The position numbers and the translations under genes were made by a program. The notes beneath the pieces were generated by a model. That model did not search any database. It saw nothing but the letters and a program-made list of their open reading frames with translations, and was not told the DNA's origin. Shown here in pieces: positions 1 to 8,188 of a stretch of 64,000 nt of DNA. How positions within the stretch are numbered: the first letter of the stretch is position 1; each line of letters opens with the position of its first letter. This DNA comes from Candidatus Njordarchaeum guaymasense (lineage in GTDB: Archaea > Asgardarchaeota > Njordarchaeia > Njordarchaeales > Njordarchaeaceae), in the NCBI GenBank assembly GCA_030587605.1, contig JAUQYT010000281.1:1-64000 (forward strand), in the 5' to 3' direction.

Positions 1-500
1 ATGGTAAGAAACCGAAAATAGATCCGAGCGCTTTCATAGCTCCGACTGCAACCATAATAGGTGATGTAGAGATAGGAGAGGGAACCAGCATCTGGTATGG
101 CGCCGTTTTAAGAGCAGACTTTTCAAGAATAAGAGTCGGCAAATTCAACACCATACAAGATAACTCAGTACTACACGGTGATGGACCAACAGTAATAGGA
201 GACAATTGTGTGCTAGCACACGGGTGTTGCGTACATGGAGCCAAAGTTGAGAATAGATCACTAATAAGCGTCAACGCAATAGTCTTTGACAGAGCAGTAA
301 TCGGCGAAGAGTCAATTGTGGCTCTTGGAGCCGTAGTTCTGGCTGACACAAAAGTTCCACCCAAGACACTTATGGCTGGAGTCCCAGCAAAGCCGTTGAG
401 ACAACTAACAGACAACGACGTGAGACTCATCCAAGCCGCAAACAAAAGCTACATGGATCTATGCAAGAAGTACAAAGCACAGGGACTTGACAAGAAGTAA
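1..500 (+). CDS. Gamma-class carbonic anhydrase-like hexapeptide protein, 5' end missing
   Basis: The reading frame is open from base 3 and runs off the left edge, so the N-terminus is missing; the ATG at base 1 is in another frame. About 165 residues are visible. They form a left-handed beta-helix of hexapeptide repeats (IIGDVEIGEG, TVIGDNCVLA, VIGEESIVAL) followed by a C-terminal helix. The histidines expected for the metal site are present in VLHGDG and in LAHGCCVHGA, which fits the Cam/CamH/PaaY group. Family knowledge: trimers that bind Zn or Fe between subunits, cytoplasmic, with CO2 hydration shown only for some members. Acyl- or thioester-related roles (PaaY-like) are possible. The family call is firm; the activity is inferred. 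Confidence 0.88.
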   Translation, partial: GKKPKIDPSAFIAPTATIIGDVEIGEGTSIWYGAVLRADFSRIRVGKFNTIQDNSVLHGDGPTVIGDNCVLAHGCCVHGAKVENRSLISVNAIVFDRAVIGEESIVALGAVVLADTKVPPKTLMAGVPAKPLRQLTDNDVRLIQAANKSYMDLCKKYKAQGLDKK

Positions 501-544
501 AAACCAGCGGCGCAATCAACAAAGAAAAAGGTAGGAGAGTGTAA

Positions 545-733
545 CTAAGTCAATTTATGTCCACACTCTAGAAAAGTGCGCCCACACTCTTCACATTCAA
601 ATACCTTTGAATCTGTTCCACATGTGGGGCATTTGGTTGTCCTGAGTCTCTTGAAGTAGTCGTCACTTGAGCACCAAGGACAAAATCTTCCTACCACTTC
701 TACTCCCCGCCATTCAAAAGTGGGTTCATCCAA
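545..733 (-). CDS. Small zinc-ribbon protein
   Basis: A 62-residue protein with three closely spaced metal-binding pairs, CPWC, CPTC and CEEC, followed by CGH near the end. This suggests one or two structural zinc sites and little else. The start is a TTG (residues then read DEPTFEWRG). A TATA-like element on the minus strand (ctataaaatgat, about 750-762) lies roughly 25 nt before it, so the mRNA may be nearly leaderless. It is transcribed away from the neighbouring aminotransferase. No function can be assigned; zinc-ribbon proteins of this size are often nucleic-acid or partner-binding adaptors. Confidence 0.68.
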   Translation of the reverse strand: MDEPTFEWRGVEVVGRFCPWCSSDDYFKRLRTTKCPTCGTDSKVFECEECGRTFLECGHKLT

Positions 734-890
734 ATATCTCTCTCTTTAACCTATCATTTTATAGTGATAAAGATCAAGATAACCTTTTGCATGTATCTTT
801 CTATATCTAAACACGCGCTACTGTTTATCCCAGTGATCTTAATAGCGCGCGCTAGCAGATTCGTACCTAGAAAGTGTGGAGGGACAAGCG

Positions 891-2030
891 ATGAGATCGT
901 ATGCGGAAGATTTTGGTCCTTTTGAAAATCGTGTCTGGTTGAACGCTGCTGGGATAGGTCCGATGCCTCGTATCGCCGTAGAAGCTGCCCATGAGACAAT
1001 TGCCTGGAGTCAGACTCCCTCACTGGCGTCTACTGAGAAGTTCCACGATGTGCCTTTAGAACTAAAGCGGAGTCTTGGGCAACTGATCAATGGCGAGCCT
1101 CAGAACATTGTTTTGGGGAATAGTGCTTCCTATGGTCTGCATCTGTGGGCTAATGGTCTGCCATTCAAGTCCGGTGACGAGATTCTGTTGGTCAAAGGCG
1201 ATTTTCCTGCAACTATTCTGCCATGGTTGGCCCTGCGAAACAAGGGTGTTATTGTGCGGGAAATTCAACCTGAGGGTCATGTGCTAAGCGCTGACGACCT
1301 TAGGCGAAGCATTACTGAATCAACTAGAGTCTTGTGTGCAACTTGGGTGGATTCTTTTACTGGTTTTGCTTTGGATGTGGAAGCCATCGGACGACTTTGC
1401 AGGGAAAATGGGATACAGTTTCTCCTAAACGCTACACAAGGTTTGGGAGCCCGTCAACTTGATGTCTCCAAGACGCCTATTGATGGGATAACTAGTTCTG
1501 GTTACAAGTGGCTGTGCGGACCATATGGAACAGGTTTCTGCTGGATGCAGCAGGATGCACTGGAATCGTTACAGTATAATCAGGCTTACTGGCTTGTGAT
1601 GCAAGGGGACAGAGATCTTGATCGAATACGAGACTATCGGATCCGAAACGACGTTGGCGCTGAGAGGTACGATGTTTTCGGTACGGCGAACTTCTTCAAC
1701 TTCGTTCCTTGGACGAAGTCAATTGAATACCTCAACACACAGGGAATATTACAGATTCAGAAACATAACGACAACCTAGTCGAGACATTGACAGCCGGAA
1801 TCGACACCAAGAAGTACAAGGTCCTAAGTCCTCGCGCAGGAAATCAGCGCACAGCCATCATAGTAATAAGTCACCGTGAGGAAAAAATGAACAAAACACT
1901 TTTCGAAACACTTACTAAGAAAGGGGTCGATATTTCCCTTCGTGAAGGTAATCTTCGCCTTTCTCCTCACCTCTACAACACATCTAAGGATATCGATGTG
2001 GCATTGTCGATTCTCAATGAAAATGGCTAA
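891..2030 (+). CDS. Class V aminotransferase / cysteine desulfurase-like PLP enzyme
   Basis: A 379-residue fold-type I PLP enzyme. The PLP lysine is K206 in SGYKWLCGPYGTGF, matching the class V pattern HKWLxGPxG, with Tyr replacing the usual His before the Lys. The segment LLNATQGLGA (178-187) matches the cofactor-ring motif normally written DxxQxxGA, but the Asp that holds the pyridine nitrogen is Asn180 here. There is no cysteine loop near the C-terminus typical of IscS/SufS, so isopenicillin-epimerase-like or another aminotransferase activity is more likely than sulfur transfer. The ATG at 891 is preferred over the in-frame GTG at 876 because GGAGGG sits 8 nt before it. The substrate is unknown. 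Confidence 0.85.
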   Translation: MRSYAEDFGPFENRVWLNAAGIGPMPRIAVEAAHETIAWSQTPSLASTEKFHDVPLELKRSLGQLINGEPQNIVLGNSASYGLHLWANGLPFKSGDEILLVKGDFPATILPWLALRNKGVIVREIQPEGHVLSADDLRRSITESTRVLCATWVDSFTGFALDVEAIGRLCRENGIQFLLNATQGLGARQLDVSKTPIDGITSSGYKWLCGPYGTGFCWMQQDALESLQYNQAYWLVMQGDRDLDRIRDYRIRNDVGAERYDVFGTANFFNFVPWTKSIEYLNTQGILQIQKHNDNLVETLTAGIDTKKYKVLSPRAGNQRTAIIVISHREEKMNKTLFETLTKKGVDISLREGNLRLSPHLYNTSKDIDVALSILNENG

Positions 2031-2253
2031 GCGCGTATCCGCTGAAACTATAGTAGAATATGTATGGCCCCGTAAATAAGCCCCAATCTCCGTTGAAGTG
2101 AGTTACATGAGACTAAGTTACCTTCGCGACCCATAGCAAGGTGGCGCCAAGTTTTGGTTGACGCATGCTCTAGATTTTGGCATGGAATATTCAGAAAGAA
2201 TCTGTAATTCTGTTCTTGGCGCGCTACTGTCTTCTCCGGGAGGCATGCCCTGA

Positions 2254-3432
2254 TTATTCCTTGAAGCAGTACTCTAGTTCGTTGAACTCTTTCCTGAGCT
2301 TAGTTGCTTCTTTCCCAATTCTCTCTATAGGCTCCTTCTTGACAAGCAGTCTTACGATGAGTTCTGCTATTCTTTCCATTTCAGGGTGCTTCATTCCTCT
2401 TCTGGTGACTTCGCAGGTTCCTATCCTTGTTCCTTTGTCAATGATTATGTTTGCTTCCTCGAGTATCCGATGATAATCCATCTTCCCTTTGAACTTTACA
2501 TCATCTAGGATTACTTGATGAGACTCTGTGTAGCCGTATTCTCGGCACTTCACGGGGATCCCGTGTTCATCGAGGGCTTTTCCTATTGTTTGGGCGTTTC
2601 TAACTACCTGGTCAGCGTAAGCCTTTCCAAATGACTTCAGTTCAAGTAGAGCCATGCACAACGCAGCGATCCTATTGTAATGAGCGTTATCGACCAAACC
2701 CGGGTGAATCGATTCTTTCACAGTTTTCCCGCATGCGGCGTTGCTGAGAATCATGCCTCCTTGGGGTCCGAAGAGACTCTTGTGGGTTGAGCCAATGAGT
2801 ACCTCAGCCCCTTCCCGTAATGGGTCTTGGAATCTTTTTCCTGCGATCAGCCCAAGAACATGTGCGCCGTCAAACGCAACTTTGGCATTCACGCCATTCG
2901 CGGCTTTGGAAAGTTCCTTTACTGGCTGAGGAAATAGTATGAGGCTTGCACCGAAGACTATGAGGCTTGGTTTCTCTCTTTCAATTAACTCCGACGCCTC
3001 GTCGACTTTAACGCTCCATTTATCTTGATCGAAGGGGAAGTAGAGGTTCTTTCTTAACATAAAACGTGTTAGACCCAGGTCACTTATTCCTGGATAACCT
3101 CCGTTGGCAGGCGAGACGCTAAGTATCTTGTCGTTCAGTTTAGTGAAGCAGGATAGAAGTATCCAGTCTGCGATGTGACCTGACAACGGGCGTGGATCAG
3201 CATACTCTGCCCTGAAGACTTCCTTGGCAACCTTGGCCGTCAATTCTTCAATCTCGTCGATGAACTTCGTTCCCATATAGAACCTGTCGGGGGCAGTGTA
3301 TCTGTGTAGTAGATCGGAGCTCATTAGATTTCGAACCTGTGGACTTGCGACGTTCTCGGAAGCAATGAGGTTTATCGTTTGATTCCCACGCCACTCTTCA
3401 TGCTTTCTAACAATCTCCATAAGAGATTCCAT
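2254..3432 (-). CDS. Serine hydroxymethyltransferase-like PLP enzyme
   Basis: A 392-residue enzyme of the SHMT family. It has NLIASEN (21-27), the cofactor pair D188/H191 in FDGAHVLGLIAG, and the PLP lysine K218 in STHKSLFGPQGG, equivalent to the THKTLRGPRGG motif of GlyA. It is somewhat shorter than typical SHMT (410-430 residues) and diverges in the middle, so it may act on another beta-hydroxy amino acid or on a modified folate/pterin. The known SHMT reaction moves a one-carbon unit between serine and glycine. The ATG start is preceded by GGTGA at good spacing. It lies 57 bp downstream of the large membrane-protein gene on the same strand, so joint transcription is possible. Confidence 0.85.
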   Translation of the reverse strand: MESLMEIVRKHEEWRGNQTINLIASENVASPQVRNLMSSDLLHRYTAPDRFYMGTKFIDEIEELTAKVAKEVFRAEYADPRPLSGHIADWILLSCFTKLNDKILSVSPANGGYPGISDLGLTRFMLRKNLYFPFDQDKWSVKVDEASELIEREKPSLIVFGASLILFPQPVKELSKAANGVNAKVAFDGAHVLGLIAGKRFQDPLREGAEVLIGSTHKSLFGPQGGMILSNAACGKTVKESIHPGLVDNAHYNRIAALCMALLELKSFGKAYADQVVRNAQTIGKALDEHGIPVKCREYGYTESHQVILDDVKFKGKMDYHRILEEANIIIDKGTRIGTCEVTRRGMKHPEMERIAELIVRLLVKKEPIERIGKEATKLRKEFNELEYCFKE

Positions 3433-3489
3433 TTGTTTCTTTCACCACTCTTCAAAATAAATACGACAATACCTGTAAGGGGCAAATGC

Positions 3490-5763
3490 CTAGTATTGCT
3501 TGAAGATTTTTTCTATGAGTTCTTTGTCTTTTTCCACGTTTGGCATGGCTCCAGTCCAATTTGCTAGGACGCTGGAATGCCTTTTTTCGAATTGCTCTAC
3601 GAATTGCCTCAATCCTATTCTTAGGTCAGGTGTTTCTTGATCTGCGACCATTGTAGCAAAGACGTAGCTGCCATACTCAACTATTAGGGTGACGTCTCCA
3701 TGCTCGATCGTTCTGAGGAATTCTTTGGATCTCGTTGCCTCTTTCACAAAACTGGTTATCGCTGTAAGCATTCCTGAGACAAGTGGTGGATCGATGGTAA
3801 GCGACCCAAATGAATAGTCGAGGATCGAAAGACCATCTTTTGTCGTAATGTAAAGGCTCTGGAGTGCTGGCTTGTGAGTTACCGACGTGAACTCTAGCCC
3901 ACCCACCTCAACTACTCGTGCATAGACGAGGTATCTCAGAATGTCGTAAATGCTCTTCTTCTCCATGTTGGCTTCCTTGGCTAATGCTGGGAAAGTAACT
4001 GGTTCACCCTTTGCAAATATCTGAATTAAGTTCTTGACGTCCTGTCTCTTCTCTGGTGCTACGTCGTTTAGAAGTTCGCTCAAATTACTGGGACCTTTAT
4101 AACAAAATACAAAGTCGTCAGGTGAATCTCTCATCTCATCTATTCTCGGCAGCAAGGAACGCCTTGAGTAAGCTTTTTCGGTTATTGTTTTCTCCTCAAC
4201 TTTCCTGACTACATAGAGCGGTGCCCTCCAGTACCTCATCAAGTACGTCAAAAACAGGAGGAGCAAGAACGGCGAGAGCGACAGAAAAGGTATCGCACCA
4301 CCATCCAGAGCTGAGCCAGTAACCTCTAGGGTACCGAGTCTAGAAGCTGGAAGGCTGAAATTGGGTGCCGTCATCACAGCCGGTATAGCGGTAACCCAAT
4401 AATAAGGTCCGAGCGAGGGGATCAGGCTTCCAACCACTTGGATCCCCTGAACCGCCTGAGAAGCCGAAATAATGTAGTACAATGACGAGAAAAGGGCAAC
4501 TGATAGTATAGTCCCTGAAATCTGAGAGTCCCATTGTCTTACAAACCACACGAGAACAAGAGATACAACAAGGATCTCTAAAATATCTTGAAAAGAAAAT
4601 ATCATGAACAGCCTAATGTACTGAAGCTCCTCTGAGAACGATGGAGAAGCATTTATAGAACAAGTCGATCCAAGGAGTTGGTTATAGTAGATGCTTGCTT
4701 CATTAACGCTTTCGAAAATTGACACGCCAGTAACAATAAGGTAGTTAACCAACAGTGCAACACTAGCCACGGCAAACCCCGACACCAAGGAGGGCAGTGT
4801 CTTCCGGCTGAGGAAGCTCCCTGATTTTGTCCTAGTCTTGAATCCTCTGATGAAGTTGATTATTTTGACGAGGAGCAAAGAGCCAAATGGCTCAAACAAG
4901 GGTAGCAGGACGGCGAAGATTATAGTCATCATTACATAGTGGATAACAAAGTATGCCATTGTAATCCAACTTTGAGAGAATTGAACGATGAAGGCGACTA
5001 TTGAAAAAACTGCAAGGATTGTCCCTGTTGTCAACAAATATCTGTTAACAGAGAACCTTATTCTATCACCCACTGATCGACCTCGGAAGCTAAGTTTTGA
5101 AGAATAGAGCAGGTAAACCGCCACCAAGAAACTTGCTAGGTAAGCCACTAGATCCTCGATGAATGCGCTGATGTTGACATTAACTGTTCCCCCTGCTTGC
5201 ACTCCCTGACCGGATATGATAAGTATCACGGTCAAAACATAAAGGGAAATTGGGAGAAAAACGATCATCAGCTTGAATATCTCTTTCTCTTCCTTCCACC
5301 CCTTCTCCATGAGTCTGCTACGAATCTTCTGAAGTGGGCTTGACTCAAAACGGTAGCTCAACTCGTTTGTTTTGTCTCTAAATGAGCCTTTCTCGCCTCT
5401 CAGTGATAACGCTAGAATTACAACCGAGACTAGCGGAGCGAACAGGAAGGCGAATGGCAATACGTATAGAGTCCTAATGAAAATAGCAACGACGTTGAGG
5501 AAAACCGTTAGGTAGTACCCTAGGGCGGAAACCCAAGGATTGTACACGGTTGACAGGTCGAGTTCTGTCGGAGGCATTCCAGCAGAGGCAAAAAGGAAAA
5601 CTGGCAGGACATAGTATCCAAACCAGAACGCCATAAAGCAATAACTTATCCTAATATATACTCTTCTCCAGATATCTCTACGTACCAAAGGATAGAAAAT
5701 CAGTATAGCGAACACGGGAATCAGATTAAGAAGAATCGAGGCAACAATCTCGGCAGTGCCCAT
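3490..5763 (-). CDS. Polytopic membrane protein with cytoplasmic winged-helix and longin/roadblock-like C-terminal regions
   Basis: A 757-residue protein not recognised as a named family. The first ~500 residues contain about a dozen hydrophobic spans with short loops, so it is an integral membrane protein. After residue ~520 it becomes soluble. A segment with PVTFPALAKEANMEKKSIYDILRYL-like character (quoted here as its helix-turn-helix) is followed by a ~120-residue alpha/beta module. That module begins LYITTKDGLSILDYSFG and includes EHGDVTLIVEYGSYVFATMV and a helix with LRIGLRQFVEQFEKRH. The pattern of sensor-like strands plus 'GD..I..E.G.Y' resembles longin/roadblock-like domains fused to archaeal membrane proteins. 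That comparison is from memory and is tentative. A transporter, receptor or membrane scaffold are all possible. Confidence 0.75.
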   Translation of the reverse strand: MGTAEIVASILLNLIPVFAILIFYPLVRRDIWRRVYIRISYCFMAFWFGYYVLPVFLFASAGMPPTELDLSTVYNPWVSALGYYLTVFLNVVAIFIRTLYVLPFAFLFAPLVSVVILALSLRGEKGSFRDKTNELSYRFESSPLQKIRSRLMEKGWKEEKEIFKLMIVFLPISLYVLTVILIISGQGVQAGGTVNVNISAFIEDLVAYLASFLVAVYLLYSSKLSFRGRSVGDRIRFSVNRYLLTTGTILAVFSIVAFIVQFSQSWITMAYFVIHYVMMTIIFAVLLPLFEPFGSLLLVKIINFIRGFKTRTKSGSFLSRKTLPSLVSGFAVASVALLVNYLIVTGVSIFESVNEASIYYNQLLGSTCSINASPSFSEELQYIRLFMIFSFQDILEILVVSLVLVWFVRQWDSQISGTILSVALFSSLYYIISASQAVQGIQVVGSLIPSLGPYYWVTAIPAVMTAPNFSLPASRLGTLEVTGSALDGGAIPFLSLSPFLLLLFLTYLMRYWRAPLYVVRKVEEKTITEKAYSRRSLLPRIDEMRDSPDDFVFCYKGPSNLSELLNDVAPEKRQDVKNLIQIFAKGEPVTFPALAKEANMEKKSIYDILRYLVYARVVEVGGLEFTSVTHKPALQSLYITTKDGLSILDYSFGSLTIDPPLVSGMLTAITSFVKEATRSKEFLRTIEHGDVTLIVEYGSYVFATMVADQETPDLRIGLRQFVEQFEKRHSSVLANWTGAMPNVEKDKELIEKIFKQY

Positions 5764-5875
5764 ATTCAGCGTCCCATTTCCAAAAGCTATCTCGTTTCAG
5801 TGACATATCAGTCTTGCGAAACTTAAACGTTTTCATGGGGGACTCAAAACGCGGGGTACAAGATTCACTTGTCAG

Positions 5876-6439
5876 ATGTGCGGCGAATGCTGCAGAAGAT
5901 ATGCGATACCTGTGACCTCATCGGACATCGACCGCATCATCAGGTTCACAGGACTAAGCCCAATGAGGTTCTTAACACTCATGGAGCCTGACAACAGCGT
6001 CATCCAGACGTACAAAGACTTCCCTAAAATAAGACTCAAGGACGGGGACAACTTTGTTCTAGTATTGTCACCGAAGAATTACGGTTGCATGTTCCTGAAG
6101 GATAATAAATGCAGCATCCACGAAGCAAGGCCGCTTGTATGCAAACCATTCCCTTTCGAGTACAGTATAGAAAAAGGAGGAGAGGTTGAATTCTCCATCA
6201 ATATAGAAGCCCGAACCTTCTGTAAAGGACTTGGAAAAGGATCCAGTAACTTCGACTTCACCGATCTAGGGAGATCCGCGGTTGCAATGGAATCGCAGAA
6301 TGATGCTTTTAGAAGGAAAGCTCAAGAATGGAACGGAAAAGCATTCAACCGCAAAATCAACAGTTCTAGAATGGGCGTCCTCATTGAATTCCTCACAACA
6401 GATATTAACCAAGAACATACTCTCTTAACTAGCAAGTAA
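5876..6439 (+). CDS. YkgJ-family cysteine-cluster protein (putative Zn/Fe-binding)
   Basis: A 187-residue protein that starts abruptly inside the family signature: CGECC at residues 2-6, then CMFLKDNKCSIHEARPLVCKPFPF, the usual second half of the CxxCxxCC...C...RPxxCRxFPF pattern (PF03692-type). The bases just upstream, read in the same frame, encode RFTCQ, which would supply the expected first Cys. However, no ATG, GTG or TTG lies between them and a stop at 5801. Either initiation at 5876 gives a slightly trimmed protein, or one base is missing in the G run at 5853-5856 (an ATG at 5835 would then join in frame). Members are thought to bind iron or zinc; their biochemical role is not established. 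Confidence 0.82.
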   Translation: MCGECCRRYAIPVTSSDIDRIIRFTGLSPMRFLTLMEPDNSVIQTYKDFPKIRLKDGDNFVLVLSPKNYGCMFLKDNKCSIHEARPLVCKPFPFEYSIEKGGEVEFSINIEARTFCKGLGKGSSNFDFTDLGRSAVAMESQNDAFRRKAQEWNGKAFNRKINSSRMGVLIEFLTTDINQEHTLLTSK

Positions 6440-6528
6440 GTCGGCTTGACTACAACCTGTAAGATGACTTGCTGGTATATTCTGACACTAGATATCGGAA
6501 GAGGTAAGAAGAGAGAGGTGAGCGAGTC

Positions 6529-7053
6529 TTGAGCTCCAGGAAATATGTTACTTCGTTTGAAGTGAACTCCTCTGGAGAGCTCATCCCAACAGAGCTGTCG
6601 ACCAAAACAACTGACCCCAGGAAGGTAGTCTTGATAATCGATGAGGCCTCGAGGAAAATATACCTGTGGCTAGGCTCAGAGAGTTCTAAGAATAACCGAA
6701 TGGTAGCAAAAAGAACAGCCAACTCGATCCCGATTTTCGGCCTCAAAGTCAAGGGGCTAGATTTTCCCGTGGGCAAGGACTGCAAGATAACTGAGGTAGA
6801 TGAGTCACTGAAGGACTCTGACAAACTGGCCCGTTCAAATCTAGTCGAATTGGAGAATCTCTTGAAGAGACCTTATGGAAAACTGACTAATGGAATTTGG
6901 TACGCAAGAGAAGCGCCTCTGCCAGGAAAAGAAGAGAAGTTGAAGACAGAAGCGAGAATTCTAGAGAGCAGAATGCAATACGAGATGGGCCACTTAGAGA
7001 AGGAGACAGTTGAAAAAGACAAGAAAAGAAAGACGGAAGAACATAAGAAATAG
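6529..7053 (+). CDS. Gelsolin-like domain protein with lysine/glutamate-rich tail
   Basis: A 174-residue protein. Residues ~32-75 (KVVLIIDEASRKIYLWLGSE and the helix that follows) match the core of a gelsolin/severin repeat: a strand with an acidic pair, a short turn, 'I.LW.G', then a helix. One copy is seen. Residues ~120-174 are rich in K/E and probably helical (KEEKLKTEARILESRM), ending in KKRKTEEHKK. The start is TTG at 6529, justified by GAGGTG 9 nt upstream; no ATG is available. Known gelsolin repeats bind actin or calcium. Single-repeat archaeal forms exist, but actin binding here is inference. It sits alone on the plus strand between convergent neighbours. Confidence 0.68.
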   Translation: MSSRKYVTSFEVNSSGELIPTELSTKTTDPRKVVLIIDEASRKIYLWLGSESSKNNRMVAKRTANSIPIFGLKVKGLDFPVGKDCKITEVDESLKDSDKLARSNLVELENLLKRPYGKLTNGIWYAREAPLPGKEEKLKTEARILESRMQYEMGHLEKETVEKDKKRKTEEHKK

Positions 7054-7124
7054 GATGCATCTGTGAGGTTTGTGATAGTACTCGGGAAAAATGTGGGTTG
7101 CACAGAGGCACGCGGCAACTGGTT

Positions 7125-8159
7125 TCACTTGGCGTCCAAGTCGAGCCCCAAGTGAGCGTCTCTTTGGGGTCCAATACTCTGAGGAAAACTTTGGAAAGCC
7201 AGTACGGCACTCGCTGACAGCATCTTCCGCATGTCACTGACCGTTGCTAATTCCTCGTCATCTTCTATGTTCCACGTTAGGATTATCGCCTTGCGGTCAT
7301 AGTCACTTAAGTGGTTTGAGAGCGTCTTCAAGTCATTGAATATCCTACCGTACTCCTGCGAACCTTTCGATGGTATTATAGGGGTCCAAGGCTGAACTCT
7401 TACGGTAATGTTGCTTAGCTTTACCATGTCCTCCATTGCCTGCCCGAAGTTCTGATAGGCCCCATTCATAAACCCCGTTCTCTCGTCCAAATCGATACTT
7501 GCGTAAAAGTTGACTTCACTCTGAATCTTTGAGGCAGTTTCGGCGACACTTTTCGAACTCATATCAAGGAAGCCAGTTATGACTTCGGCTCTCCGCTTGA
7601 CCCAGTCATCGAAAACCTGTTGTTTCGATGTTATCGTGTTGATCGTGATCGGGAGAGGTAACTTGTTCCTCTGTGCGAAATCATTCTGACAGGTCTCGCA
7701 GAAGCAGTAGTCTTTTCTAAGAAAACCGTTGTCAATTAAGACGATGTTATCAACCAACTTCGTAGATGTCAAGTCCTCAAGGAACTTGACCAAGTTCGTT
7801 TGAGTTGTAACATTAGCAGGACACGAGAATCGTTCACTCTTTTTTCCAGATCGACTGACTGTCCTGAACCTTCCTTCCCTTGTTGCTCTTGAATCTAGGA
7901 AGGCGTGCACTAGAGCGTAAACCTTGATTCCTACGGTTTGGAACAGGTCTGCCGATTGACTTAGGAATTTGCTTTCAGGTGAGCCGGGAGGAGTGGCACT
8001 GCCTTCGAAGTATCCTCGCCCAGTTTCGTCTTTGACTACAATACCTATTGAATTAAGATGTCCTCCATACTTGGCCAAGAAAGGTTTTACGTTTCCGTTT
8101 GTGGACTTGAAGTCAATGATCGGGGTTATTCCCCTCGAGATCAGCGTTAGTAGATCCAT
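7125..8159 (-). CDS. TIM-barrel glycoside-hydrolase-like protein (GHL-type)
   Basis: A 344-residue protein (355 if the overlapping GTG at 8192 is used). The order of features suggests an incomplete (beta/alpha)8 barrel of the 'hypothetical glycosyl hydrolase-like' type: an N-terminal strand ending in ITPIIDF, a VKVYALVHAF-like strand, IVLIDNGFLRKDYCFCETCQNDFAQR in the middle (the CxCxxC segment is common in such barrels), and late strands with FYASIDLD, VRVQPWTP and IILTWNIEDDEE. No signal peptide is present, so it appears cytoplasmic. The ATG at 8159 has GGAGG/AAGGAG upstream. It directly follows, and overlaps or nearly touches, the beta-sandwich gene, so the two are very likely co-expressed. 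No substrate is predictable. Confidence 0.6.
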   Translation of the reverse strand: MDLLTLISRGITPIIDFKSTNGNVKPFLAKYGGHLNSIGIVVKDETGRGYFEGSATPPGSPESKFLSQSADLFQTVGIKVYALVHAFLDSRATREGRFRTVSRSGKKSERFSCPANVTTQTNLVKFLEDLTSTKLVDNIVLIDNGFLRKDYCFCETCQNDFAQRNKLPLPITINTITSKQQVFDDWVKRRAEVITGFLDMSSKSVAETASKIQSEVNFYASIDLDERTGFMNGAYQNFGQAMEDMVKLSNITVRVQPWTPIIPSKGSQEYGRIFNDLKTLSNHLSDYDRKAIILTWNIEDDEELATVSDMRKMLSASAVLAFQSFPQSIGPQRDAHLGLDLDAK

Positions 8160-8188
8160 TCTCTCCTTTTTCCTCCTCTGGGTCTCTG

